DNA of 64,000 nt from Acanthosoma haemorrhoidale (lineage: Eukaryota > Arthropoda > Insecta > Hemiptera > Acanthosomatidae), in assembly GCA_930367205.1 (NCBI GenBank), contig OV884009.1:104057189-104121188 (forward strand), in the 5' to 3' direction. The notes beneath the pieces were generated by a model that saw only the letters and a list, made by a program, of their open reading frames with translations, was not told the origin of the DNA and searched no databases. The position numbers and the translations under genes are program-made. Each line of letters starts with the position of its first letter. The stretch's first letter is position 1. Shown here piece by piece: positions 1-14,200 of the stretch.

Positions 1-659
1 TGAGGATGATAAGCCTGCCGCTAGCTTCTTTAAGCTGGTGGAACTTACTGAAACAATAAAAGCAAAACGTATAACAAACTTTCTTAGAAATATAAAAAAA
101 TACTTATAAGGTATCTAGAACCATAGATGGACTGAATAAAACTTAGGAAACTCCCTTTTTTTTTTTTTTGTACATTATTAAGGAAATCCTTATGTTCCAG
201 TAAATAATTTTCAAGTAATTCCTCAACAACTAACAGTTTCTTATTTCTTCCATTAGTTCCTAAAAATTATATGTTAGTAAGTATTTCCTGATAAATTGAG
301 TAATTTACTCGGAAATCCTAAGAAAAGGGTGAATGGAACTGAGACTAGTTAAACTTAAGAAAGTGTCTTATATAGATTCTTAAAATAACTGCACATTTGT
401 CTGACATTTCATTTCCTATTTCTGTTTATTAAAAAAATTATTTGTATTCATGAAACAAAATATTACGAATAACAAAGAGTGATTGATGATAAACATTCCA
501 AAGAATTATTTCCCTTCCAGAAAAAAATTTGTTGAATTTCTTTATGTACAGTTTATATTACCATGACAATGTATTAAAATAAAATAAATACATTTAAAAA
601 AATGAAGAATACCTCTTGTTATAAAGATACCTTCAAATTATCTGCAAAAAAAAAAATTG

Positions 660-826
660 ACTGATGGTGCTCTCACCCAGGAACCCTTCAATTTCTGGTT
701 GAGTTACCCTTGAGCTATCCTTTCATGATAACAAGTCATTTTATATTAAATTGGTCCGATGTGAAGTACTCTTAGCAAATATGCTGGAGGTTCCGGGTTC
801 GATCCCCAGCGCTTTCAAAATCATTT
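660..826. repeat. tRNA-like SINE fragments, two pieces in opposite orientation
   Basis: On the plus strand, GGTTCGATCCC at about 799-809 is a perfect pol III B box, flanked by a T-arm-like GGTTCCG...CCAGC. On the minus strand, 718-660 contains TAGCTCAAGGG, which fits an A box, followed by GGGTTCCTGGGTG and a T/A run. Neither folds as an intact tRNA by eye, so tRNA-derived SINE remnants are the likelier reading. Confidence 0.4.
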
Positions 827-3800
827 TATTAAACATGGGATGGATTTCACAGTTAATAATTCCTAATACTTACAATTTATCATGACATCTACTAATACTT
901 AGGTTATTGACTGAACTGTGGACTGCAAGATTATCCTTCACACTGCAGCCCATAACCTGCCAAGAATTGAAACTGGGACTTCCGACAAAAATTGATCATT
1001 TTAGTCATGGTTGATCAATACTTACAATTTTTTTTTAAATTAGCCATTCTTCTCTTTTGACTGAATATTTACTAATTCCAGCTGCTTCATTAACACAAGG
1101 GGTTACTACTCCGGTGTTTACAAATGGCAAGTGTGGTCTGTTTTATTATCATCAGCCCCAACTCTGTGTTGATTTGTTCAATTAAAACCTCTGATATTTT
1201 GATTAATTTTAATTTCTAATGATTTGTTAAATGTTGCATGATTTATAGGTATTTTATCTTTTAATGTTCCCTCTTTTAATCCACCTGGTTTACTAATCAT
1301 TGTACTCCTATAATGACTCATTCTCATGTAATATATTAAAAATATTTTGAGACTTCTTCCTTAGTTGTAATCATTTTTGGTTATAATGATCTGTTTAAAA
1401 CAATTGTATTTGATTTTAAATATTTCACAAAAATAAATCTATTACTGTCACTTTTTGATACTTGTGAAACTCAAGTTGGTACTCATTTATATTTTTTCAA
1501 TTAAACACTATTCAGAACAGAAATATTTGAAAAATGGAGCTTTATTAAATGATATTCATGTATTGGTCACTGCCAGTATCACTTACTCATCAGTCAATTC
1601 CTGATAATCGACAAGACAATCCTTAAATTACATTTCCAACTTAAGACAATGTTTATAAGAATTCTCAAAAGGTTCACTCAAAAATAAGAAAGTCATTTCT
1701 TAAGTAGGAGTGGCTAATCTTAGGAAAAAAAGATAAATAGATAAAGAATTTCTACTTTATAAGAATTTCATTATTTTTATTCACTCCAGTCTATATTAAA
1801 AAAAAAAAATTCTTGATCTAATATCAATGGTCATTAATATTTCCAATGACAGGTCTTAAACATGTAAATTTATTTAAAAATTGTAAAAATTATTTAATTT
1901 ATTATAGTGGGTCCTATATAAAAATGTATTCTGAGAGAATTAGAGCTCTTACTATATCATAAAAATACATTTTGCTTTAGCATTATTATAGCATAAAAAA
2001 CAAATAAAACATATTTTAGCACGTAATTACTAAAAATAACAAGGATTAGTTGAGATCATAATCATATAAACAATTTTTTTTAAATTCGTTTTCTTAAGTA
2101 AGTAGCAATAAATAATTATACTAAATATGCAAAAATGAAATGAAAATAAAAAATAACTTTGATAAATAATTAAAGGAAGGTCTTGTGCTAATGATTATGT
2201 ATGAATTCGTATACACTGGGTATGATTCTGTGTACTTTTTGATATGCCGAAGGTACTTGAGGACTGCCAAGACTTCCTCAATTTTAAATAATTAATTATA
2301 AAAATAAAGTATAAATTAATTTTGGTGCCAGAACTACCAGTACTTCATCATCAAAACTAGTAAATGTACGACAAGTTAACATAACACTCAACTTTACATA
2401 AACTCAAAAATAAAAACGTTTCATTCACATGTTCAGTTTATTCAGCTGGTTCTTTGGCAGAATTGAGGGAATGTGCATACAGAGGTGCCTCACATAATTA
2501 TGTTTGAGTTTGTTTATTTTATGTATCAATTTCTAGTTTATATCAGAATAAAAACTACTGTAATATTAATTTTAAAAAATACTGATTTATAAGTAATATG
2601 CATACATATGTTAATACTAAAATTGTGCTTCTTTCCTGGCACTATATATTGAAGTGACAGTTCTATTCCAGTGGTTGTTTCCTATAAAGTCAGGTTTCAT
2701 AAATGTTTGGACGAGCCATCCATGTTATTTTATTTATCTGTTTGCACGATTGTGCTTTGATGAGTCCTGGAGCATAACTCTTATCACTTATGACCCTTAT
2801 AAATTTAGGTTTTTTTGAAAATACTACTGATAAAAAATTGCAGTTGTTCAATCAAACTTTCATCTATTTTCCATGTCTATACAGTATAGTGCTTCATTAT
2901 TATTTGTATTAAATATTTTAATTTTTAGGAAGATATTTTTTTTCTTCTCCAAATTAGGTATATCCAGACCACATCAGGCTTTCTTATTCTTCTTTGTATA
3001 TCTCCCCTGCTGCCCACAGGCACCAAACAGCCCAAGTGAACAGTGAAATCAACTTTTTATGTTTTTTTTTGTTCAATCGCATAAAATTCCATACCCACCA
3101 TCTTTTCGAGATTTTGCTTTCATTTCCTTTGTCTTGGCGGTATTTATTGACAAGCCAACCCCTTCTATTAGCATGCAAGTCGGGATTTTTATCAGAGAAG
3201 TGTTCTGAAAATAAATATATGCTATGTGCTGGGTGTAAATATATTAACTGGTTTGTAAGGCCTCACGGAATATCCCTCTTTTTACCTCTTTATAATTCTT
3301 AGTATATAACCCAAGACCATCGGGAAAACGATGGGTGACTATGTTAAGCTTTGCCTTACTTAAGAGCTATTATTTATGCCATATTACGATTTTGGAAAGG
3401 ACACCATATATTTCTATAACCTCAAAAATGAAGAGGAGTGTAGCTTGGAACTCGGTATCCTTTTCATTAGATAAGGTATTGATTAGGTTAATGCTTCCAA
3501 CATCCTGCTTGCTCTTTTTGTATTTACTTTTCAACTCCATGTTTCACTTGGTTCAGAAGAGAGATTAAGAGTAGGATAGTACCCAGCCAGTTATTACAGT
3601 TTTTGTCATCATTTTATTAATATTTTTTGTTGGCCTCTATGAATTCTCTATGGGACATGAAATTATTATTTTTTCTACTGAAGTTCATATTTAGTTAGTG
3701 GATTGTTTGTTGGGATATAGGCTTGGATCGATGAAAATCTAACATCTTGTTTTCATAAACCTAAAATGATATTCCAAGAAAGAACCCACTCAAATCTTCT

Positions 3801-5085
3801 TTCATGCCTTCATATTGTAGTTACTTCCTCGACATCAGTTTTATTCTAAACAAGAGATTATCCGTGTGCTGACATGAGTCCCTCTTAATATAGGAGGGGA
3901 GAAATCAAGAGTTTGTGTGGCAGGGCTACTAGCTAGGTTCCTGAAATAGCTTTGACCTGACTGTAATTATGATTAGTACTTACCCAATGTTTTTTGATAC
4001 CTTATTCATAATTATTTTTTTAGTAAATCTTCCATTTTCAATTAGTTGTACTTACTCAATTTATATGTTTTAATGAATATTTTTGATTAATGTTAAACCA
4101 GAACAGGTTACTGCACATGTTTTTTTATTGTTTGGGTTCTAATATCCTTATGTACCAACTCTTACTTAGAAACATAAGACAGATAGTTTAATCATGGAAA
4201 GCCACTCATTTATAATTTACATAGAAAATATTGAGGATAATATTCTATCCTCTTAGAATGGTTTCTAGATTCTTTATATCATGAAGTAGTTACCCATAAT
4301 TACTAAATTGTTAGAGAATCACATATATATGCATTCGCATTTGTTTGTATATTTATTATATTCATTAATTTAAAACCCATTCACATTTGTTATTATCATA
4401 AGGAAAATTATGGTGTAATTTATTCTACTATGGTAATTGAATCTGTGAAAATGTAAACATCAAACATTTTAGTACCCTATTTATTTTTTATAATTAGTAC
4501 ATATATTAAATACGATTTTATGAGCTTATGTGCATAATATATTCATTAAATTTCATTGAAGTTGTACATTCTTCCATCATTAAGTGCAGCTTATAATAGT
4601 CATTTTTTGAAGCAATCATACGTAATTAATAAAACTGAAACAGTTCTAAGCCCTGGATATTATAAATAAGTATGTCTTTCATGAACTCCTAATGTATAAA
4701 ATTACACATCTATGATGTTTTATAACATTAAGAAACCATAATAAATATTCCAGCAAAATATTACCTTAGGTGATAAATATTGAAAATGTTTTGTGATTGG
4801 CCAATATTCTCTTACCTAATATCCTTTTATTCTTATAAATACTTTTTTTTTTTTCTGTTTATTTTGTTATGGTTAGTTATTTTTTGTTTCCTGTCGAAAC
4901 GTATAATTTTTATATAGCAACTAAAATTTTAATCAATTAATTTATTTTATATACACACGTTTTATTTTAAATAAGTGATATTTTATTTTACATTTTGTAT
5001 TATGTACACCCTAAATAATTGAATCAATTAATTAATGAAGAATTGCAATAATAAATAGATTTATATAAATATGAATATCTAATGT

Positions 5086-5259
5086 ATTTATTGGTGTATA
5101 AGATGCACCCTCATTTTCCAAAGAAAAAAAATAAAACTTTCAACAGCTAGTTTGATTACACAAAGCCAAACATATATTGTAATTATTAATTTTTAAGACT
5201 CATTTGATGATTAAGTCTAATTTTTAAAGAAAAAAGGTTTATCTTATACACTAACAAAT
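5086..5259. mobile_element. candidate MITE with imperfect ~24-bp terminal inverted repeats
   Basis: The left end ATTTATTGGTGTATAAGATG and the reverse complement of the right end ATTTGTTAGTGTATAAGATA match at about 20 of 24 positions. The interior is about 125 bp, AT-rich and non-coding. The family is not assigned. Confidence 0.45.
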
Positions 5260-7019
5260 ATGGAATATAAATATACGTATTTGTCTTGTGAAGGAATGGA
5301 AATTATATTCATATTTCATGTGTAATTTAGACAATATTTATATTGCTTTTGTACATTAGTATTCCTAATTCCGCTGATCTTGACTGTAAAATTATTACAA
5401 CTGTCCTGAAAATTGCATCAGATTTTTTTGTTATTTAATAACTTAATGGTGTGAACCAATTTTTTTTCTGATAAGTGTTCTGTTTAGTTATGTTTTATGC
5501 ATCCGTAGTGCAAAATATGAATATTCTAAATTGATAAAATCAAACTGTACATAACATGTATGTTTGTGACTAATTTATATTTAAAATTATATCTAACTAA
5601 CATTTTCTAATGATTTTTGACACAAAATTAACAATTATAAAAATAAGTATTATTTATAATAAATGCATGTTTTTACTTTTAACAGTTATGCTCTATACAA
5701 AACATTAGACAAAATATTTATGTTTATTTCAGTCAGCCAAAGATATTTTTATTTGCTCTCATGTTAAATAATTATTAAGTTTATAACTGTTGTAGAATAT
5801 AAAATTATGATACCTCACAATTGTAAATATTTGTTTGTTAAATTTATTAAGTAAAGTCATTGATGATTATATGTGTAATTATTATATTAACTTGTTGCCA
5901 TTTTAATTATAAGACAGTCTGTTGTTGAATTTAAAGGTTATAGGATTATAATTATTATTTGGCTATTATTTTCCATGCTTCATATTATCCTGCTCTAGGG
6001 CATAGCAGGTTACCACCACATGGTCAAGCGCCCTCTTTACTATTTCTCTTGTTTTTATGTGGCAAGTTCAAATGAAAGCGAGAAAATGGTAAACCAATGG
6101 TTGTCATTTACTAAGAAGTCTTGAAGTCTTCAGCTAACTTGATCACCTCACCATGGGTTTGCTTCTCCCACATTCACATGTGGCTTCAAAATGTTTTGCA
6201 GTTTATTTTATGTTATTGGTTTGCCACAAAAATGCACAAAACCTCCCAGTCTATTGCGATAAATTCCTTCAGTTCTTCCTCGACAACTCTTACCACATTG
6301 AAGTTCAGAATCCTGGCTCAAAGCTTATATGCTATTCTTGACTGTTGGCATGCCCAATTAGACTCTCCTTTGTTACAATCAGCAAAGCCATACTGCAGTA
6401 TTCTATTGGAGCCAAGGTGGTTCAGATGTAAAATTAAGGTTTAAATTAATTCAACATTCTACTTAAATGCTGTAGAACCTAGTCCCAAAGAACATTATGA
6501 TGCCAGCAAACCACTTCTCTAGCCACCCCCTTATAACACATTCAGCCCTTTTAATATTTGTAATAATTTGGAAATGAAATGAAAATAATATGTTTGGTCA
6601 GAAATGACAATTTGGTCACATAAAAGTATATTCTGGCAGATAGATGAAAAACATTACTGCTACTGGCATGATAGAACATTAATAGATGTTCTTGAGAAAT
6701 AAGAAACACAATATATGAAGAACCATGAACAACTAGACTTTATTAGATAATATATATAGAGATTTATAAAAAGAACCCCACAATACTTGGGAATATGTGT
6801 GATAGATTTAATCATTATTCTCTGTCAATAGAGAATATCAAAATGAAATCGCACTAAACAATATATTATTGGTTGATTATATAGCATATAAAAACACTAA
6901 TAACCATGCGCCCAATTTTAACTTATTTTGAAAACATAGGCTTTGTGTGAGCTATGAGATCTGAAGAATTAAGTATTATAATTAATAACATTAAGAAATG
7001 CGTCACTGCTGTTATTATT

Positions 7020-7320
7020 CGTGTACCTACTGTCAGTGTGATAAAGCTCCTGAATATGATAATATAAGCCCTGAAATACCGAAAAGTGATCTGAATTACC
7101 TTGTTGAAGTTTTCCTACCCTTTCTCAGAAACATTGGGAGAAAGGAGACTCAGACCAGAGAATTTGAGGAAAGGAATACTCGTAAAAATTATCCAAAAAG
7201 GAGATTTGTCTGTTCATGAAAATTGGAGAGGTATAATTCTGCTTTCCATACCAAGCAAAATATTGTCTCGCATAATCCTGAACAACATTATAAAGGAGGA
7301 TTCAGGAGGAAAAAGTTATC
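7020..7320 (+). pseudogene. non-LTR retrotransposon reverse-transcriptase fragment, frameshifted
   Basis: Two overlapping plus-strand frames together read KAPEYDNISPEIPKSDLN, then KGDLSVHENWRGIILLSIPS and KILSRIILNNI. These are the conserved LINE RT blocks (KAPGxDxIxPE ... KGDLSxxxNWRGIxLLSxPxK). The frame changes near 7130-7200 and both frames end in stops. It is a short decayed piece, clade unassigned. Confidence 0.7.
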
Positions 7321-8041
7321 CATCAATCTAGTAAACATGGTAAGGTTTTTCATGGAATTTTTTATAATTGTCTTAAATGGGGTTATGAACAACTGTGGCA
7401 TGATCCACATCACATAAGAAATAATTGAGATGGTGTTAAAGGAAATAACTAATAAATCAATTTTTATTTGATATATTTATTACAAGTATAAAACTACACA
7501 TTAAAAATTTCACATCATTAACTTAACTGCAAATGAATAAAAAAAACTAATGAACGTAAGTTTAAGGAGAATGAATTTAACCCAGAAAATAACAATAACC
7601 AGATTTATATTCTAAAAGAAGTATATATATATTTATAAATACATATATATCTTTATAATATAAATATCTTTGTATATAAAGATATTATATATCTTTTAGA
7701 CATATATGTGTGTGTGTTTAACATTAGTGTTTCAACGAACAAAGTGTTGAAAAGATAATTTATTTTTTAAATTATACCCATTTTAGTATTCCTAAATGTA
7801 TTTAATCTGGTAGAAATATATTCTGAGTATTTTAGAAATCAGTATCTATAGATTGTTTAAAAATAAACAATCAATTGACACTCGCTTCTATTTAAAACTA
7901 TTTAACCATTATGTTAAATTGGTTTATTTTAAACCGTGCCTGAAAATTTCAATATTAACAAATTTCGCAGTTTTGGAAGACTAAGTGTGAAGCATTTTAT
8001 TCTTGATAAAGTTTCTATCAAAAAGAAATAAAAAGTTGTTA

Positions 8042-8047
8042 TTTATT
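8042..8047 (-). terminator. candidate polyadenylation signal of the nompA-like gene
   Basis: AATAAA on the minus strand, 28 nt beyond the stop codon. It implies a very short 3' UTR. Further AATAAA-like hexamers exist downstream in this AT-rich DNA, so the true site is uncertain. Confidence 0.45.
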
Positions 8048-8074
8048 CAATGTCCAATTCATTTCTCTAAGGAT

Positions 8075-8255
8075 TTATGTGTCTTTAGCAACATTATGCT
8101 CTTCTTGAACAACAGCAATACTTCTTAAACTTCTGGATCTTTCGAATAGTGATGGATCTGTGTAGATTGGTTCACTTGGATCTTCAAAATGTCTTCTTCC
8201 TCCCAGTCCGCTCATACCAAGTTTTCCAGAAGTGTCGAGCATACATCTTGAAGTT
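8075..8255 (-). CDS. nompA: exon 21: C-terminal cytoplasmic tail and stop
   Basis: Acceptor ATTTTAG|AACTTC. It encodes KLGMSGLGGRRHFEDPSEPI, ERSRSLRSIAVV and ends in KDT-TAA at 8075-8077. The SRSLRS stretch offers possible phosphorylation sites (inference only). Confidence 0.8.
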
Positions 8256-11200
8256 CTAAAATGTATGATGAATGTTAAAAGAAAGTCATGTTCATTATTA
8301 ACAAAAAATCATTATCATTTGACTTATTAGAAATAAATAATGTATATCATTCTTAAAAGTAAATTTACAGGGTATGCCATCTACACTTGTCATTTAATAA
8401 TACTTTATCAGACCTAGTGAAAAGAAAATTAAGAAATTTAATTAATGTGTTTCACAAAAAATGTTTTAGCCCTATGTTTGTTTGGGAAGGATTATTTTTA
8501 CATTTGAAAAATATAAATGCATATTATAAATATATTTTATAATTTATAAATTTTATGCTGAGTGTGATCTTTCTATAGTGAAATTGTTGAACCTTTTATT
8601 TTAAGATTAGATTTGACAGGAAATTATTTAATATGATTTTAATGTATTTGATTATTGCATTACACCTTGTACTTATTCTTCAAATAAGTGTGCAGACTTT
8701 CACAAATATTGACTGAAGACAGAAATTATTAAAATATAAATAGTAGATGGTACAGAATAAAATATAACAAAAGTAGAATTAATGTATATAGCTTTGCTCT
8801 ATTAAAATTTGAATATGAATAAATATTTTTACCTTCCATTCAAAAATGACTTATTTAAAGTTGGCATTAAAACTGAGAAAACATTCTGTCTATTTTCTTT
8901 TCCAAAGTTATGAGATGCATTATCAGCAACTAAATTTTTCTTTATTTTTCTCCAGTTTTGTCTATTAAAAATTTATAATAATTATAAATACAAACATAAG
9001 TACAAGTGGCTGTGATATAATAAACTTTTTTTCTTAAAGGGTCATGTCCAAGAATAATAAATAAACTATTCTGTTTTACAAGTTAATTGTTAAAATTAAT
9101 TTTATTTTCAAAAAACAGGACAAGTAATTGAACTTTTACAATGTTATACAGTATGTAAATGTTTACTCCATAAACAAGTATTTATTAACATGAGAGTATA
9201 ATTAAATTTTATTTTTGTGAAGATGTACATTTATAATAGTTAAAAAGTATGAGAATTAAAATAAATTTTACAAACAAATTTTTATGGACTAAAGAAACTC
9301 CAGAAAATCATTCACTAAAATTTCACCATAAAATCTTTTTAAGGAAAAAATGTTCATTTTTATGTTCATTTTACTACATGTTTACTGACTACATTACTAT
9401 TATATTTAAAAACGTTTTTAATTACTCACCTATAATTCATCGCACCATAAACAACAACAATGATTAAAAATATAAATACCATAGCCATTGCTGCTATTAA
9501 AGTATAGTACTCTTTAGTCGTTAAACACACACTTCTGTCAATCACATCTAATCTTTGTTGCTGGGGCATTTTGTACCTTGATTCAAATACCTTTGACATA
9601 AAATTAGAATTATGCATTTAATAATTATTAGTTTAAATTTAATGAAAATAATATAATGGAAAGCTTTAAATTTACTTCAATCATTTCTCTAACATGTTCT
9701 TCGCTATCAGTCGAGTTACTTGGTGGTGTGATTTCACTATAATCCTCATTTACAGAAGTTTCTCTTCTTTTCCTGCCTAATGAAGGCTCACTTTTCCCAG
9801 AATTCCCAGTGCAATAAGCCTTAAAATTTCATTAAAATAATTATTTTTAGCAATAGAAAATGTTTTAAACTAATGTATGAACAAGTTATTTTACAGGTTG
9901 ACACCCTTCTCTGCATGTCCTGACTGTTGCTTCAAAAACAAGAAAATTTGATTCTGGAATTTTAAAAGCATTGAAACGTGCTTCAAGACCGTCACCTTCT
10001 CGAGATCTATCTAATCCTGGGAAAACATAGTTGTCTACCGGACACCTGTTGAAATATACGTGATTAAAAAAGAATCACACAATTTAATTGTTTGGTTTTG
10101 TTTTGTTCACTTCAGAAAAATTAAAAAGGTACCCAAAACGGTCAATCAGCTGCACAGAACGTCCAGAATATGGATCTCTAGCAATCACATTTGTAGCAAA
10201 TATGTCAGTAGCATAATTATATCCATCTTGTGCCTCCAGTCTAAAAGTTAATGGGTCTCCAACTGCTATTGTGTTAGTTGGCCTGCCTTGGAACAAAATG
10301 AGAAGTCTCACCCTCGAGCTCAGTGAATTTTCTGCTGGTAAATATTCAATAGGAATTGGACTTCCAGAACTAAAATACATTAATATGTATGTTATTTACA
10401 ATTTAGTTTATAACTCTTAATTAATTTAAAAAAAACAGGGAAAAGTGTTAAAGGGAGGAATATGATTAGTATGTGTAAAACATTAATTGTATTTAATACA
10501 ATTAAAATAATGTTCAGGCTTAGATTTTTTTTAAGACTAGTATTAAAATAAACATACTTAGCTGTCATATAACTTGATGTAACTACAGCTTCTCCTGGAC
10601 CTCGAAGAAGGCAGGTTAAATTATAGCGTTTATCTCTACCAGTTTGGACAGAATCACTAAATTGAACCACCACAATGTTTGTCATTACATCACCATACTG
10701 AAAAAATATTAATTATAAATGAGAAATTATCAAGTAAGGTTGTTATTTAAGTTATTTCTTTATAATTTATTAGGTAAAATACACTAGGATATCCATATAT
10801 TGACCTTCCATTAAAACCTAATTCCCTATTTGTCATTCTTTTCTGTATAAATCAAGGTTTGACAAAACAATTTCTTAGTATCAACTATTACAATTCGTTT
10901 TGAAAACAGATATGATAAGTCCTTTTGAAATAATAAATACTGTAAATTATAAAAATAAAGAAAATGATTACATCATTACATCTTAGTAAAGTAAAAAATG
11001 TTGGTCGTGTATGGAGACAATAAATATGTTGTATACTTAATGTTTCTGAAAATGTTGTCAATTAATATCAAAGACATTTACTTTTCCGGATGTTTGTAGT
11101 TGACCAAAAATCATTGAAAATTGAAAATAACGAGCATAATAAATGTATATTATTTGTTGGCAAAAGTTTGTTGTGTAACTAAATCTTTAATTGAATGTTT

Positions 11201-14200
11201 TTCTTCCTGCTAATTAAAATTATAGAACTTTTATTTTCATTATAATTAGATAATAGCTTGGTTAAAAAAATTGCGTTTTAATTTACCCAAATCTTTATTA
11301 CATGAAGATACCTTTAATATAGTTGACACTTTGTTTTTATATAATTCTATTATTTACAAAATCATGATCAAGGGAATGAATTCCTATCATATGACGCTTT
11401 AAGTTCCTTTATTTAGCTATTTATCCTTCAAAATAGTAAATTATTAAAGATTTAAAGAGTTTTCCGACCTTAACTGTAAAGTATTTAAACCAGCTATCAA
11501 TAACTTATTATTACCCTTTGTGTTCCACAGTCAGGATACCCTTGAGCACCACTTATTCTTAATACATTGGCAGTTCCACCATTACCACGGTAAAAACATC
11601 TGTCATAATAGCCATGTGTATAAATTCTTCCAATGAAAGGCTCAGGGGTTCTTAAAGTAAATTCCATTCCATCTTCGCTGCACACCTGATTGACTACAAA
11701 AGTACAGTTTTATGTAAAGTTTTACTTAAAAAAATAATAAAAATATTTTGTTAAAAATTTTGTAAAGTGTACTAATACAACTAAGTGTACATGCTTACTA
11801 AATCTTTTCATTTTGCTAAAAAATATGAACCGACCACAAATAAAATTTGGTCTTCATTTAAAACTAATGGAAATTCAAACTAAATTCATTTTTTCTCAAT
11901 TGGTTTCTATTAATATATTTTTTGAAATATTAACTGCTTAAGGATTGTTTATATTTATATTAACTACATGACTTAAATTCTATATCCTAGTGGCAATATT
12001 TTAACTGCCCAAGAATTTTACGTGATGATACTGGGTTATATTCATATCAAGTAAGTTCATAAGAAAAAAACGTACAAAAAAATCAAAATTTCTCTCTATT
12101 ACTTCGAAATTACTAAAATAACAAATCTTAATTAAAGTAATATATAGATATTATAAATAAATATTGATATATATATGATTGAATAGATATTGCAAGAGGT
12201 AGTAATAATAATGCAAGCACAGCAGCTATTGTTGAAAACTGAGTTAAAAAATTGTTTTATTTTGAACAGTCTTTTAGGAATTACTTATTTATAATTTATA
12301 TTATGTGATGCAAGTAGCACAACAACTAACTTTGAGTTTGAACAATACTTTTATAATATGAGATTTTTTTTATGTATTCAATATCATAAATACCTACCAT
12401 CTAAACATTCTCCTAAGCCAGATCTTCCTCCTGAACGCTCATAGAAATCAAAATCTGCTGTTGTTTCAAAAAATGAAGGATTATTAAGATTTAAATCCCG
12501 TGAATCATGATCACTTAGCTCACAATTTTCTTTTTGAGGAGCGAATGGTGCTGCTGGAGGAGTTGCTCTGCAATAATTTAGTATTTTCTAACACATTTAT
12601 AAATATTTTTATATCAATTTTAATTAAATATTTCAACCAAATATGCAATCCTTGTGTTATTGGTTTTAATGTTATCACCAGTTATTCATTCGTTAATATA
12701 GTGAGAAAATACAATATCATGAAAAATTACATTAGTTGATGGTCATATATTTTCTGCTATTTGTCAACATTTTCACTTCTATTCATTTATGCATTGTGTT
12801 TATTATTATGCAATTATTTCATTCTAAAACACCTTATATCTTTGTACACATATGATGAATTGAAATGATTATTTTAATTATATTCACAATATATAAACAC
12901 ATAGTATGTTTACAAAACATCTATAATAACAAAACAAATAATTGAATTGGTTTTTATACCTGAAATTAAATGATCTGCAAACAAATTCACGAGTTTCCAA
13001 ACAAGCTTTTTCACAGATACTTAATGATGCTACTGAGAGAAACCTTCTTATAAATTGCCTTCTGGCCCTTAGTCTTACTCCTACTTGTTTGAAACCATCA
13101 GCTTCATCACAGCGAGATATGAAAGGTTTTCCTGGTTCACTTGGTGGAATGTGAGGGCTCAAGTATCCGCCAGGTCCTCCAGGTCCTCCAGGTCCTCCTG
13201 GTCCTCCAATTATACTATTGCTTCCAAGACCACCTTTTCATTTTGACATTAGTGATATAAATTATTTATTTATATGAAAGAGACTAATGTTTAACCAAAA
13301 ATACTTATGTCAATGTATTAACAATATTTTTCACTTACCAAATGGAGGTTGATCTGGAGGTGGTTGTGCGGGGGGTAAACCCCAAAATGCTGGAGGCTCA
13401 CCACCTACTGGAAAATGACCACCTCCCCCTCCGTAATATCCTCCTCCCAACCCTCCATATTGACCACCTCCTACAAAAAAAGAGAAGGTTATGTATTGTC
13501 ACCAGATTTATGTATATATATTTTGTAAAATATAAATTTCTCTTAAAAACCTTATATAAAAAAGCAGGCTTTCCTTTCAGTTTGACGCTATTTTTAAATA
13601 ATCTTTAAGTTAACCAAATAAAAATAGCTATTTATAGATTCTTTGTTTTAAAAATAAGTTAAATCGAGTGCCATAAAATTTACAGAGTATCTGTGGCAAT
13701 ATACAATTTTTCTAATTTTTAAGATATAAATTTCAAATATAAAAATTTCATAGTTTTTCCGACTTATGACTAAGTTATAGCTTACATAAGTTGATTAATG
13801 ATAAATTATTGCTTTCAAATTTATAGTGGTAACTATGATATAAAATATTTTTTATTGATTTTCAGTAAGATCTTTACAAACGTGGATATCATCATAATGT
13901 CTACTTTTTATTTAGTAATTTATTTATTTTTTATAAGCTTAGTACTAATGAACTACTCTTATAGTTCAGTTTTGTTTTTTATAGATGGTAATTACAAATT
14001 TGAACATGAATTGTTCAATTATTTCTAGCTAATTTATGAAATAACTAACTATTAAAAAGAAACTGTTTATGAAGTTAAATGCACACTAAAATCTAGCCGG
14101 AGATCAGGAGGTCCTAAATTCCAACTACAGCCCTGCCACCCTCTTTTTCTTAGCAAATAATTTTTGAAGCAGAAGGATTACATATCACAACTAGAAATTA

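Larger units (their letters stand above)
1..8034. other. AT-rich region downstream of the nompA-like gene
   Basis: No host gene is supported. Short open frames at 2984-3568 (both strands) and 6121-6444 have no recognisable domains. They lie in slightly GC-richer patches that may be decayed repeats. Recognisable pieces (SINE-like, TIR element, LINE fragment) are listed separately. Confidence 0.5.
8256..12397 (-). other. introns between exons 13 and 21 of the nompA-like gene
   Basis: These eight introns range from about 75 nt (9820-9894) to 817 nt (10698-11514). They are very AT-rich, with T/A runs, and I see no extra exon, RNA gene or transposon coding in them. Confidence 0.6.

Noticed and set aside
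799..826. Functional tRNA gene
   Set aside because: The B box is good, but no acceptor stem or D arm with an A box at the right distance is visible on the same strand.
2984..3568. Short open frames on both strands near 3.0-3.5 kb
   Set aside because: No recognisable domain, no splice signals, no phase partner; likely chance or decayed repeat.
6121..6444. 107-codon plus-strand frame
   Set aside because: The composition is not protein-like, overlapping frames are equally open, and no motif is seen.
7620..7715. Dense TATATA repeats as a regulatory element
   Set aside because: Simple AT-rich low-complexity sequence; nothing specific.
3880..14150. Shared AGCCCTGCCAC motif near 3920 and 14132 as a SINE pair
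   Set aside because: The match is about 11 bases with no extended similarity that I can see.
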